Assembly: GCF_037975245.1 (NCBI RefSeq)
Contig: NC_092562.1
Span: 16,548,521 to 16,612,520 of the forward strand
From: Apostichopus japonicus
Taxonomy: Eukaryota > Echinodermata > Holothuroidea > Aspidochirotida > Stichopodidae
DNA length: 64,000 nt
Direction of reading: 5' to 3'
Shown: piece by piece, positions 1 to 12,774 of the stretch
Layout of the letters: each line of letters begins with the position of its first letter
Position numbering within the stretch: position 1 is the stretch's first letter
The notes under the pieces: generated by a model
Database searches by the model: none
Seen by the model: only the letters and a program-made list of their open reading frames with translations
What the model was told of the DNA's origin: nothing
Position numbers and translations under genes: made by a program

Positions 1-420
1 GTAAATGATGAATTAACGGAAAGTGGCTCTGTCGTAAGATATTTTAGGAAGACATAAAGTAGGTCACAGTTCAAATATGGGAATGTATAGGCCCATATGT
101 ATAGCATGTGCATATTGCTATAATATGCACATTTCATAATGCCTCATTATATTATTATCAATTGTTAATGTGGTTAGTGGTGGTAGAAATGATCTGTTAG
201 CTCGATTCAAAACGACCTGTTATGTGGTGTTCATTACTCGCCACATGTCCATCCCATCGCGCTGCAAGGGACTTGATACTAAATCTACCACAACCATGTG
301 AAATGTTCTCAGGCTAAACTCTTAGGGCATTTACATTGAAAATACCTTAACACTAAATGAGCACTAATGAATGAGTCGGTATTCAAAACCGGCGGAGATT
401 TCACCACCTATACCTAGATG

Positions 421-905
421 ATTCTTCGTTCTATTTATAATACCATTATCCTACCTTATTTGTCTCACTGTAATTCTGCCTGGGCCAACAATTCCTTCAA
501 GAAGATGGAAGTGCGTTGAGTACATTACAAAGAGCTCCTCTCTCACTCGCAGTTATCCTCTTTCCCTTAAACTTCAACGCCCTCAATATTTATAACATCT
601 ACAGCCATGAAACCACGGTACAATCAGTTTGTAATGGGGCTCAGGCTACCTAAGTGTTTCATCTTTATGTTGGCACTTGTCATAGTATGCCGTGTACAAC
701 CATGGAGTTGCTCCATGGTACAAAACAGTACTAGGTTCATCAACTCTCTCGACATACCTGTAAATCGTTCGAATTCCACTGAGTATTGTATCTGTTTCAA
801 AGGTCCTAAGATCTTGGAACTTTCTTGATGGCTGCCTCAAGTCTGTACATACCCGCAAAGCTTGTTACAAAGCTCTTTACAAAGCTATATAGTTTACTGT
901 AGCAT
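421..905 (+). pseudogene. Decayed C-terminal end of a non-LTR (LINE) reverse transcriptase
   Basis: Reading + from 421 gives a stretch typical of the end of LINE reverse transcriptases (ILRSIYNTIILPYLSHCNSA, then W), which stops at a TGA near 520. Other frames then continue the family pattern: a NALNIYNIYS-like segment near 570-600, and a GPKI-L segment near 800 where intact elements usually have GPKIWNSL. The reading needs several frame changes and contains stops, so this is a dead 5'-truncated copy. A run of GATT/ATTG units at 1618-1690 may be its 3' tail, with a tandem repeat between. The LINE clade cannot be assigned by eye. Confidence 0.6.
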
Positions 906-1100
906 TGTTTCGTAACAATGTGGGTACATGGGGGTGGGCTGGGTTGGGGTGTCCTTTGCTTTCCTAGTTTTGTCAGTTTTCTACTCAATCCTGTTTTCTT
1001 TTGCCTGTTTCCCTTGCTCCTCTCAGTTTTCTCAAGGTGTTAAACTTTCTTAATAGTCCCTTCAATTGTTCCATTATCTTTCCACTGTATACGCTTCACG

Positions 1101-1540
1101 CTTTGTGATTTAATTAATACCTATAGGACTCCCATATTATGTATTGTATTCTTTGTGATTTAAATAATACATATAGGCCACCCAATATTATTTATTTACT
1201 CTTTGTAATTTAATTTATACCTATATAGGACTCCCATATTATTGATTGTACTCTTTGTGATTTAATTAATACCTATATAGGACCCCACCCCCCATTTTAT
1301 TGATTGTTCTCTTTGTGATTTAATTAATACCTATATAGGACTCTCCTCCCCCATAATATGTATTGTATTCTTTGTGATTTAATTAATACCTATATAGGAC
1401 TCCCCTCCCCAACCCCCTTATTATTCATTGTACTCTTTGTGATTTAATTAATACCTATATAGGACCCCCCCACCTTCATATTATTGATTGTGATTTAATT
1501 AATACCTTTATAGGACCCCCACCCCCCCCCAAAGGTTTTT
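1101..1540. repeat. Tandem repeat, about 8 copies of a 50-62 bp AT-rich unit
   Basis: The phrase CTTTGTGATTTAATTAATAC recurs about every 50-62 bases, followed by CTATATAGGACTCCC and an ATTATTGATTGTA-like end. Spacing varies because a C-rich run between units expands from copy to copy. It follows the LINE relic and precedes a GATT-rich tail, so it may be the 3' untranslated part of that element or an independent minisatellite. Confidence 0.8.
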
Positions 1541-1617
1541 TATTGTCAAGATACGGAGTTTGGTTGTTCTCACTATCATGTTTTAACAATCTCCTTTCTG
1601 ATACTCCATTGTTACGA

Positions 1618-1690
1618 TCGATTGATTGATTGACTGACTGATTGATTGATTAATTAATTGATTGAAATAAAATAAATTGAATAAATAAAC
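1618..1690. repeat. GATT/ATTG-rich simple repeat, possible LINE 3' tail
   Basis: Short GATTGATT and TTAATTGA units run into an AAATAAAATAAATTGAATAAA stretch. Such tails are common at the 3' ends of non-LTR retrotransposons. The link to the relic at 421-905 is inferred from position only. Confidence 0.5.
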
Positions 1691-2079
1691 GAAATGTCTA
1701 TATTTTGATATCGCGTCTGAAGTATGTGAACGTATTCTAGATTTGAAAACGTCATGTGATGGGGATTTAGAAAATTTACGGATAAGTCGTTACTGGTATT
1801 TATTTGTACAAATATTTTGTCTTTAGTGTAATTGAATTAGTTTGTCTCCCACAAGTGATTACAAGTTGGAACTCTATATATACAATGTTCTTTTTTGGAC
1901 TTGAATCCTGAACATATTTTTGGGCGGATTTATACCATGACCACGAAACCGTTAACATTTTGGATTTCTGTGTCATATAGCAACAATATACCTGATACTC
2001 TTACGAATCCTGTTCTATTACGTCACGGCAAAGTACATTAGTGAATCTTGTATATCTTAGTGACTCATTTAGTACAGTC

Positions 2080-3143
2080 AAGGGCGGCGGAAGCACTTTT
2101 AATCTGGGGGGGGGGGCACCAACGTCAAAGGGCACTTTGCAGAAAATCGATTGGACTGATGCAGCTTGATATTTAGTACCCTTTATAACTCTCATTGTAT
2201 TATCTTATTTGCGTATACACATCACTCCAACGCCCCCCCCCCCCCCCTTCAAGGAAAAAATGCATACTAGCACTGCAATGTGCAAATTGGGAAACAAGGA
2301 ACAATTTTTCTTTTGAGACAAAATTAGGTGAAATCATGCTAATTGCTAACGTAGGAATCTGCCGAATATGAGTTTATTTCTTGTTAAGAGCTTTAAAAAA
2401 ATTCCATTCGAAATAGCTTTGAGTTTGACCCACAGAAATTCATTAATAGTCAGGGGCCTAGCCAGGATTTGCAAAGTTGTAGGCACGACTATCTGAGCGG
2501 AGCGCCACCATCGGTTGGCGTGGAGCGTACCAGAAATTTTTGTTTTTACAAACCCCCCAGATGGCCGGAAACGGCCCTTCCCTAGAGTTCATTCTGGTTC
2601 CCTGGCCTCTTGCTAACTTGAGACACCTCATTCAATATCACTTTTAAGCCCCCAAAAAACAAAGGAGTTAAAATAGTACGTAATTCAATACTACATAATG
2701 TATTTGAAATAAGCAAGGTACATGTACAGAGTAGTCTTACTTTTCAACTTCTGATACTTGTAGATACAAAGATAGGCCAGAAATGTCTTTGTTACAACTA
2801 TAGCCAGTAATTGTCTTTGATACAACTGTAGCTAGTAAATGTTTATCGAAAAGGCTGTTTTGGAACTTGGAACGCCGATCGTGACAACAACAGGCAACAA
2901 AGTGCTGCAGCTCTATACATATAAAGTCTGTTAATCAACGATAGGCCCGGGCCTACAGTGCTACATACTGGCTACGCCCCTGATAGTTCTAAATTAGGAT
3001 TAGATCGCTTACTGAAATATCGCTGACCTGATAAGGTGATCAAGGGTACAATTTTTATGTAGAAAAAGGGCACATTTTTAACCTGAGGAAAAGTCGGGGG
3101 GGGGGGCACGTGCCCCCTGTGCCCACCGGTTCCGCCGCCCTTG
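2080..3143. mobile_element. hAT-like non-autonomous transposon with an 8-bp target duplication, carrying a nested element
   Basis: The left end begins CAAGGGCGGCGGAAGC and the right end finishes GGTTCCGCCGCCCTTG, an inverted pair. AGTACAGT directly precedes the left end and directly follows the right end. An 8-bp duplication with such ends is the hAT hallmark. Poly-G/poly-C runs lie just inside both ends. No transposase is present. A second inverted-end element sits inside at 2451-2982. A rearranged inverted relative is at 46585-47240. Confidence 0.85.
2451..2982. mobile_element. Nested hAT-like element inside 2080-3143
   Basis: The left end CAGGGGCCTAGCCAGG and right end GGCTACGCCCCTG are inverted relatives. 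Only the pentamer ATAGT is shared by the two flanks, not a clean 8-mer, so the target duplication is unclear. The part near the left end (GCGCCACCATCGGTTGGCG and following) recurs at 18939-19210, 45820-46050, 46690-46830 and 47560-47660. Confidence 0.6.
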
Positions 3144-5514
<2,371 letters not shown>

Positions 5515-5621
5515 CCTACAGTTATGTATACAGTTGTCAAAGATTGAAAGCTCTCGATTAGGCAACTCTGGCAAAATTGTTTGTTTGTTTATTTATTTTT
5601 GTGTTATCTCTTTGTGTATAC

Positions 5622-5912
5622 ATGTGCGGATCTAGGGGAGTACGGTGATTTATACACCTCCACCCCCACCCCTGAACAAAAATAAAAATAGTATCAGCAC
5701 AACCTTGCGTGTAGACCCAAGCCTTTGCAGACCTAATTTATAATCGAGATATGCCTCAGATTTCACCAATTCTCGTCAGAAAGTTTTCCCTTTTTCTGAA
5801 GGGGGTGGGGGGTGGGGAAGGGAAGGGAGGATCCCCATTGTTGTCGGCTTCCTTCAACTCCCCCTATTGCCTCACCATGCACCTCCTTTTGAACATATTG
5901 GATCCACCCTTA
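5622..5912. mobile_element. Possible degraded hAT-like element
   Basis: GTGCGGATCTAGGGG on the left and TTGGATCCACCCTTA on the right form a rough inverted pair of the GGATCC-type ends seen at 10300-10755. No target duplication is visible, and the interior is only C- and G-rich runs. Confidence 0.3.
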
Positions 5913-6764
5913 GTATAGGCCAATGTTATATATGAGGGAATAGTAGTTATATACTACTGGTTGTACGGTCTTATTTTATCAACGGTAGGCTACCCGCTAC
6001 GGTGCGTGGTTAATGCATACTGCCATGAACTAAACCGAGAAGGTTGGCATCCACGCATAGGTTCGGATATGGTGGCGCTAGAACTGCTGATATCAGCTAC
6101 GAAAACAGAGACATGGAATGATTTGTCTATTCTGCGTTGGAGATTTAGCGTGAATAACTGTGTTGATTCGTTCTTTCCAACTTCTCCTAAAGTAGGTTGT
6201 TTTATTTGTTTTTGTGTTTATTATTCGTTCTTTTTTCTAACCGTCGTCGTTCACGCGGTGGCGTTGCCAAGGGGGTGGGGCATGGGGGTGAGGGGAGGGG
6301 CGTGTGATGTGTTCCAAATGTTTGGTCCTCGCCCCTCTCCAAATGAAATTTGCCATGTCCAAAAGAAACATAGGACGACTTCTACTGAAACTATATAGGC
6401 CTATTTGCATATGTGTCTACCTCCAAAATTCTGCAAATTTGAAGCTGAAACAGCATTCTTCATGGGGATTCAGCCCCTTGACCCCACCACTACGACCTTC
6501 AACGCCATTTTGCATAACCCGCGTTCTGTTGCCCCTGCCCACCCCCCCCCCCCCCCTCCAAGTTGCTCACAATTGTTTCTCGACGTTTCCAATGTCTGGC
6601 GACTCCACTGCGTTCGTGTCTTCGTAACTATGCGAGACTAGCCATGAGTAAGGAAGAGAAGGTTCGTGCCACCAGTATTACATGAACTCATGCTGGATAT
6701 GTTTCATAAATTAAAAATAAAACATTGGTTAACTTGTTTGTTTTTTTTCGCTTTATCATAGAGT

Positions 6765-6933
6765 ATGGCCAATTTGCCTGATTTTGTAGGACGTGCTGAT
6801 GCTTTTATCGAGCTTGCAATCGAGTATGAGGGTGTCTGGTTTCCTCCATTAGTTAAAACTCACATACTCGATCAGTTGAAGACATTTGAGGTACGGGAGG
6901 ATGATGTGCTGCTTGCAACTTATCCGAAATGCG
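6765..6933 (+). CDS. Sulfotransferase coding exon 1
   Basis: Encodes residues 1-56 and the first base of G57: the N-terminal helix region and the start of the PAPS loop (YPKC). It ends at donor GTAAGA in phase 1. The ATG is the first after an in-frame acceptor-like site at 6761. Confidence 0.88.
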
Positions 6934-9900
6934 GTAAGAAACAACTTATATTGTTATAAGCTTCCATTCATCCCGTGTGCACCCACCACAGTTCTCACAT
7001 CATCACCTACCATGTGTGTAATATCATAAACCAAAGATATATTTAATCAAAAACAAGCACGTAGGCCCGTGGCCAGGATTTGTGAGTTGCCGAGGGACAC
7101 GACTCAATTTAAGGAGCCCGGACACCAATAATTAAAGGAGGGGGCAAAAATATCCATGTCTTGTTATTCGTGAACTGTTTGTACACGTGAAGGTGCATGG
7201 CACAGCTATGGGTACGGTAGTTTGTATGGATGAGGGGGGTAGGGTAATGGCACCCTGTATGCCCGGTCTAGCTACCTCCCCATCCCCCTTTCACATCCCT
7301 ATCACTGTGTAGAACAACGCCAAACAACGGTTATTTTTAGCACTGATATCCATTTGTTAAATATTATTATTAATCTGCTACTTGGGTTTATTGAACAGGT
7401 GGTTCGACTCCATATGAATATATATTGTAATACAGTATTCCATATATAGGTACTCATTGGATGATGGAGATAATGTCGCTCATGGAACATGATGGTCACG
7501 TGGACAAGGTCAAGAGAGACCCGGATCCAGCTCATTTCAGTGATCTTTCTTTTGCCATTCCTCCGGATTTCAATAGTTCTGTCATGGACATCCTCGACAA
7601 ACGACCATCCCCTAGGTTTTACATTAGCCATTTGCCAAGCCAGCTTCTTCCTCCGCAAGTTTGGACCAAGAAATGCAAGGTATGGAAATCCAAAAGGAAA
7701 GAATCAAATATAGACAATGATAAAACAGTTCAAATTTGAGCTCCCAGTGTAAATCGGATAATGTCAAAGCGACACAATTCTTGGTTCCGTCATAAAAAGC
7801 GACTCTATTATAAAATTGAAACAATGCGCAAGCCGTTATTTAAATTCCTAAGAGGCCTCTCTATTCTTGTTGCTGTTCTTGTTAAGCTTGTTCGTGTACT
7901 GTAACGGTGTTAGATAATAAAGTTTAGAACAAAGTATTAAATCTTCTTTACTTTCAACTTAAATGGGGAGGGCTTTAAACAACAGATACAATACGATTGT
8001 AGAACTGAATATACCGGTACTAAAAAAACAAATAATATTGAAATCATATCCAGCTTAGAGGTACCTCTGTGGGTTGGCCGGCGTTCGATGGGGTCCTCCT
8101 CCTCGTACGGTGTGTCGCATCTCGGGGAAGTCGTTATCAGGTTGTAGATCCGGGCTGAGGATAAGTTAGATTGTTCCAAGTAAGTAAAATAAGTGTCCAG
8201 GAAAGAAATATACTCGACGACGAGAATGTTAAGCAAGTGTTGTTCTTGTTCTTGTTCCTGTTTTTGTTCTAGTGTTGATTCTTGCACTTTGTTCTTGCTC
8301 TAGTGTTTCTTCCCAATGTTTTTCATGCGGGCTGGGAGGACTGAGACATTATAAAGGATTGTAGTTAGCGAGCCCCCCCCCCCCCCCTTATAGTACATAT
8401 ATCTATTTAAACTATAACATCAGTTCTTCATGTTACATTCCATGCAGGTAGTTTACGTGACCAGAAATCCCAAGGACGCATGTTCCTCACTGTATCGCTT
8501 CATCAATGGCAACCCGATGCTCAAAGAACCGATCCCATGGGACGCAGTATTCCAAAACTTCATGTCGGAAAAAGGTAACAATAAGTGACTTTTTTTCTCA
8601 TCCATATCGTACTGAGCGAATTATGATATGATTAATACCGTTTACTTGCAGGCAATTTTTTTTTAAAGAGAATCAGTTCACACCCCCCCCCCCCATCTCC
8701 GAAAACAACATATGACCTGTACTCAAAATTTGTCCGTATATACACAACCACACAAAATGAAACAGTTTAATACAACATTTAACATCGATGCATGAAATAA
8801 TCCTAAACTGAATTATTAACAATTAGCATGGGCGGGATCCTCCATTTGAATGTCATGCCCCCACTTTACTCTCCCAAATGACATTGGTGGGCTAAAAAAA
8901 AAAAATATTGGACGAAACTTACAAAAAGGCTCAGTTCAACCAGTTCGCGGTTGACGTTTATCCGTAATTGACAGGAATTCTCCGCAAATTAATACCAGCC
9001 AATTGCGTCTAAAGTTAACTATATCATTTGCTATTACTGGCTGCTGCCACAGTGCCACGGATTCTGACTAGGCTACCCTAAAATTAGCCTCTATTTTGAG
9101 TGAGTTATTACCTATTTGAATAATTTCTACTCAACGAATCAATATTGGGCTAATCATATGCAGTATTTTGAACACATTAATATGATTTCACATGGCTAAA
9201 CTCTCGGTCGAGTGGATTTGAAAGCTCTGAAGCCTCTAAAGTCCACCATATCATAAAGCTTCCAGGGCTTCGCCCCTAGACCCTATGGCTTGCCCATGGT
9301 ACCCACGCAGATATCGCAAAGCGTTCATATTGACAGATCAATAAATTGAATCAAGGGCGTAGGAACCGGGGGGGCTGGGGGGGCGCCAGCCCCCCAGTGA
9401 AAAACGTGGAGGGGCGGAAGTATCATTCCGCCCCCCCCCCCCGCTTCGCAAGTCAGAAAACCCCTTTTTCATTTCCAAATGAGAAAAAAAATCTCATTTG
9501 GAGCACCAAATTGCATCTAAGGCCTGGTGAAAATACAAAATTAAGTTTACAAAATGGAGTGGGTGTTGAAGTGTGCTATATTGCACCAAATTGCAGCTGA
9601 GGCTACCTGGAAATGCAAAAAATTCCAAAGGGGAGGGGGACACCCCCTCCCCTTACACCCCTCCCCCAGGCCGGCCATCAGTCTTCAGCCCCCCCACTCA
9701 AAAGTATCTTCCTACGCCACTGAATTGAATCCACCCTCCCCCATAAGATGATATCCTGGCTTTGCGCTTGACTTTCTCTACAATACATCAAGTTCATATA
9801 GTTTTAGTTAGACTATCCCTTCGACAATTTAGCGAATGGAACTGTTCAATTTGAGTAAAGAAACATTCATAACAGTACGGTAACAATGGTTTAGGAATGG

Positions 9901-10752
9901 GGCATATTCCAAAAGTACCTAAAATGACCGAACTGGTCTCTTTTGTCCCCCTCAGACCCCCCCCCCCACGAGATGAAAAAGTCTGGTTACGCCACTGTTA
10001 GTAATAATAATTAATATGTGACATTTCCTGAACACTTTCATTCAAATACCTAAAACAAAACGAAACTACACAGGAATATATTCATCGAACGGCTTATTTC
10101 TCTATGATTTATATCAAGCTTTGTCTTTGCGATCTTATTGTCTTTCAGCACAATTCGGGAATTGGTTTGATCATTCGCTTGGATTCTGGAAACATCGTAA
10201 TGATGATCACGTGTGTTTCATCACATTTGAAGAAATGAAAAAGGCAAGTATAATAATAAAATAGAAAAGAAATAATATATATATATATATATATATATAC
10301 ACTGGCGGATCCAGGGCCTTTGTTTGGGAGGGGCCAAAGTGGCATAAGAGTGATATGGGGGAGGGGTCTAAGTGGAGGGGGTGTCCCCCTCCCCTTTGGA
10401 AAATTTTCTATTGCTGAATTCCGTCAGATGCAATTTGGTGCGACAAAAGTGTACAATGGTGATTTTAATTTACTTCTAAAAAAATGTTTCCCAGGTGTAA
10501 TTTTCTAAAATGTTTATAAAACAAAGTTGGGATCATCTTTCTCAAGAAATTTTATTTCTCATAGGTTATAAATTTCTTACAACCAGTCTGTAACTGCAAA
10601 ATGGTGTTAAACTGTAAATCCTCATGCTCATACATTTACATAGCTCCCAACTCTTGAGAAGGCAAATGCTGGTTCATGCCACAAATCGCCGTCCTGGCTC
10701 ACCTTTGGGGGGGGGGGCCATGGCCCCCCTTGGCCCCCCCTTGGATCCGCCA

Positions 10753-10802
<50 letters not shown>

Positions 10803-11704
10803 TCCCCTCCCCGGTACAATAAGTTGTGGGATCAATAAGCTTCCGTTTACAAATATAACATTTTTATTGTTGTTATTGCTTATTGTTTACAGTTAATGTG
10901 TTTATTGATAGTGTCATTTCAACTATGGAAACTTAATTGGTTCATTTCCCCCTTTTTTCACCCAGGATATTCGTTCAGTTATTAGACGCTTGGAAAAGTT
11001 TCTGGATTTGAAAATTACTGACGAGGGATTTGAGAGGATTGTCAAATATTCCAGTGTTGAGGAAATGAAGAAAACATATTCAAAAATTGAAGAGGATTAT
11101 GGAGAACGCGGGAAGATGTTTACTAGAGCATTTGGCTTAGTACCTTTCATCCAAAAAGGTAGCATAAAAAGTGCTGTTATGTTCGACAATTTTTCTGCAA
11201 CATACGCTTGGTATTGTATCTGTGGTCTATAGCGTAGCTAATGTGAGATGTGTGAAGAGGACGGAGAAGGGGGGGGGGGGGGTGCGTAGCTGGTCTGTTT
11301 ACAAATACATGTATCTGTTACTAGGCTTGAATTACGTGAATAACATCCCACTGGTTATTACCCGAAGTTGATGGTCAGTGTGCATTATGTTAATTTTTTG
11401 TAGGTTACGGTTACCTGGCCTTTGGCCAACCAAACACTGGTCAGCCGTGTTTTTGATTAAAAAAACATGCCTCACTTTATATGAAATCAATATATAATAA
11501 CCATCAAAGATATAGGCGTTTGCATGGTAATAATTATAAGCCACAACTATATTATTACTATCAAACAAAATGATCTATTTTTTTGTTTTGTCAGGAGTGT
11601 CTGGAAGTTGGAAAGCCCAGTTTACAGATGAACAGAGCGAACAACTGAACCAAGCGATTAAAGAAAAGTTGGCCGGGACGGGATTGGAAGTTCATTATCA
11701 GTGA
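6765..11704 (+). CDS. Cytosolic sulfotransferase (SULT family), 6 coding exons
   Basis: The enzyme transfers a sulfonate group from PAPS to hydroxyls or amines of small molecules in the cytosol. Coding exons are 6765-6933, 7450-7679, 8448-8574, 10149-10243, 10966-11158 and 11595-11704. Phases match and the product is 307 residues, close to the usual 290-300. The PAPS loop is YPKCGTHW at 53-60 (family YPKSGTTW; the Lys is kept). The catalytic His is H117 in SHLP. The 3'-phosphate motif is TRNPKDACSSLYRF, with R139 and S147. The C-terminal PAPS loop is QKGVSGSWK at 270-278, where Gln replaces the usual Arg of RKGxxGDWK. The ATG follows a likely acceptor (ATCATAG) by 3 bases, so a noncoding first exon probably lies upstream. 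An AATAAA at about 11857 may serve polyadenylation. The family is secure; subfamily and substrate are not. Confidence 0.93.
7072..7275. mobile_element. Possible hAT-like fragment in sulfotransferase intron 1
   Basis: The phrase CCGTGGCCAGGATTTGTGAG resembles the CAGGGGCGTAGCCAGGATTTG-type end at 2451. CCCGGTCTAGCTACCTCCCC near 7262 is a weak inverted partner. No target duplication is seen. Confidence 0.25.
7450..7679 (+). CDS. Sulfotransferase coding exon 2
   Basis: Acceptor ATATATAG and donor AAG/GTATGG. Encodes G57-K133: the rest of the PAPS loop (GTHWMMEI), the substrate-loop region and catalytic H117 in YISHLPSQLLPP, close to the family KTHLPxxLLP. It ends in phase 0. Confidence 0.93.
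8448..8574 (+). CDS. Sulfotransferase coding exon 3
   Basis: Acceptor CATGCAG and donor G/GTAACA. Encodes VVYVTRNPKDACSSLYRF, the 3'-phosphate-binding strand-loop-helix with R139 and S147, through SEKG. It ends in phase 1. Confidence 0.93.
9352..9722. mobile_element. hAT-like MITE in sulfotransferase intron 3, with 8-bp target duplication
   Basis: The left end is CAAGGGCGTAGGAACC and the right end CTTCCTACGCCACTG. The flanking octamer AATTGAAT is repeated exactly at 9344-9351 and 9723-9730. At 371 bp it has no coding capacity. The interior is arranged around G-rich and C-rich runs, with the motif GTGCTATATTGCACCAAATTGCAGCT near its middle. Confidence 0.88.
10149..10243 (+). CDS. Sulfotransferase coding exon 4, ends at a GC donor
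   Basis: Acceptor TCTTTCAG. Encodes residues 176-207, AQFGNWFDHSLGFWKHRNDD then HVCFITFEEMKK, matching the family GSWYxHxxxWW...FLxYEDLK region. The only donor that keeps frame with exon 5 is AAG/GCAAGT, a GC-AG intron. Confidence 0.9.
10278..10299. repeat. (TA)n tract left of MITE
   Basis: A short TA dinucleotide run that stops exactly at the left end of the element at 10300. A matching run resumes at 10756. Confidence 0.9.
10300..10755. mobile_element. hAT-like MITE inserted in a (TA)n tract
   Basis: The left end CACTGGCGGATCCAGGG and right end CCCTTGGATCCGCCAGTG are inverted copies, with a G-rich run inside the left end and a C-rich run inside the right. Both flanks are TA dinucleotide, so TATATATA is a consistent but uninformative 8-bp duplication. 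It lies in sulfotransferase intron 4. Confidence 0.85.
10756..10797. repeat. (TA)n tract right of MITE
   Basis: TA dinucleotide run directly following the right end of the element. Together with 10278-10299 it looks like one original microsatellite split by the insertion. Confidence 0.9.
10966..11158 (+). CDS. Sulfotransferase coding exon 5
   Basis: Acceptor CACCCAG and donor G/GTAGCA. Encodes residues 208-271 (DIRSVIRRLEKFLDLKITDE and following, to FIQK). This is the conserved KxxFSS-like helix (VKYSSVEEMKK) that leads to the C-terminal PAPS loop. It ends in phase 1. Confidence 0.93.
11595..11704 (+). CDS. Sulfotransferase coding exon 6 with stop codon
   Basis: Acceptor TTTTGTCAG. Encodes GVSGSWKAQFTDEQSEQLNQ and a short tail ending in HYQ, then TGA at 11702-11704. 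The GxxGxWK part of the PAPS site is present; the family Asp before Trp is Ser here. Confidence 0.93.
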
Positions 11705-11856
11705 ATTTTTTGTAATATCATTTTATACCAAAATTGACGTTATTGTCATTGAGTAAACATTATATAGTCACACATGGTTTGTTCAGGATATATATAGTTC
11801 GTGTCCTGGATTATCCGAATTCGATATCCACCTATAAATTATGATATGATAATAGC

Positions 11857-11862
11857 AATAAA
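11857..11862 (+). promoter_or_regulatory. Likely polyadenylation signal of the sulfotransferase
   Basis: A canonical AATAAA about 150 bases after the stop codon. Position fits a short 3' untranslated region; no transcript evidence is available. Confidence 0.45.
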
Positions 11863-12766
11863 TAATAATAGAAACAGAAAGGCCGACGACAAGGACGGGG
11901 GTGGGGTGAGGTCAGGTGGGTCTACAGCTCCGGGGACCATTAGGGGGCCCAGGTATATATGAGAAAAACGATAATGTATTCTCATACGATCATAAATGCA
12001 CCATGAACTTCTGCATAGGTAAACCCTGTGTAGTAACTGTCCCCGGGCACGACGTCATGTCTCTCGAATTCAGTGGAACCAGACAAAAACTGTTAAAAAA
12101 GTAACGAAATCTTCTTCTGTTTCACCCGTTGAGTCCATACTGATTGAGATTGTTCTTTGTCGAGATGATCCCTTACCTCAATAAAATCACTATAAATACT
12201 CCGTATGTTTTTAATTATTTGAGATTCCGTTCTCATTCCGTTACTGTTATCATGTGTCTTTAGCCTATACTTAAATTAACGTCAAATAAATGCAAAACAA
12301 TCACGTATGTGCTATTCCAGAATTGTGGAATAATACAAAGAATTTGACGAAAGTTTTATATTTTTGGTTTTACATATATTGCTGTATCAATATGTATCGT
12401 GATCTTTTTTTTTTGTATAACCGCCGGAATCCAATATTGGACACTGTTCACTTCGATACAACATATTTCATTACAAATATAAAAGACCATAAGGTAACAA
12501 CTTAGTATGAAAAGATATTAGTAGTAAAAATATATTTAAAGGTGTTTATGTAAAAGAAAGACAGAAAACGAAAACGTTTAGTGGTTCCGATGCCCAAACA
12601 TATTAATAGTGTGTAAGGTATATATGTACATTTTCATGAACTTGTGCACACGCAAATGAAGAGGATCATCTAATGCGGCAACATATCAAAGAAGGTACCA
12701 GGAATCAGTTATTATGTTGACAAAAACCGATACAGTCTTGAATTTAAGGAGGTCAAAGTTGATGAT
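11863..12766. other. Intergenic, no gene seen
   Basis: AT-rich sequence after the sulfotransferase. A G-rich patch near 11893-11950 looks like a broken hAT-type end. No coding signal is seen on either strand. Confidence 0.5.
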
Positions 12767-12774
12767 CTCACAAG

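Noticed and set aside
5961-6398. 145-codon open frame upstream of the sulfotransferase
   Set aside because: No recognisable family, no repeat or domain, and it ends in G-rich repeat sequence. It is not in frame with the sulfotransferase exon.
6250-6640. First coding exon of the sulfotransferase
   Set aside because: The ATG at 6765 already gives a full-length protein with the family N-terminus. Anything upstream is more likely noncoding.
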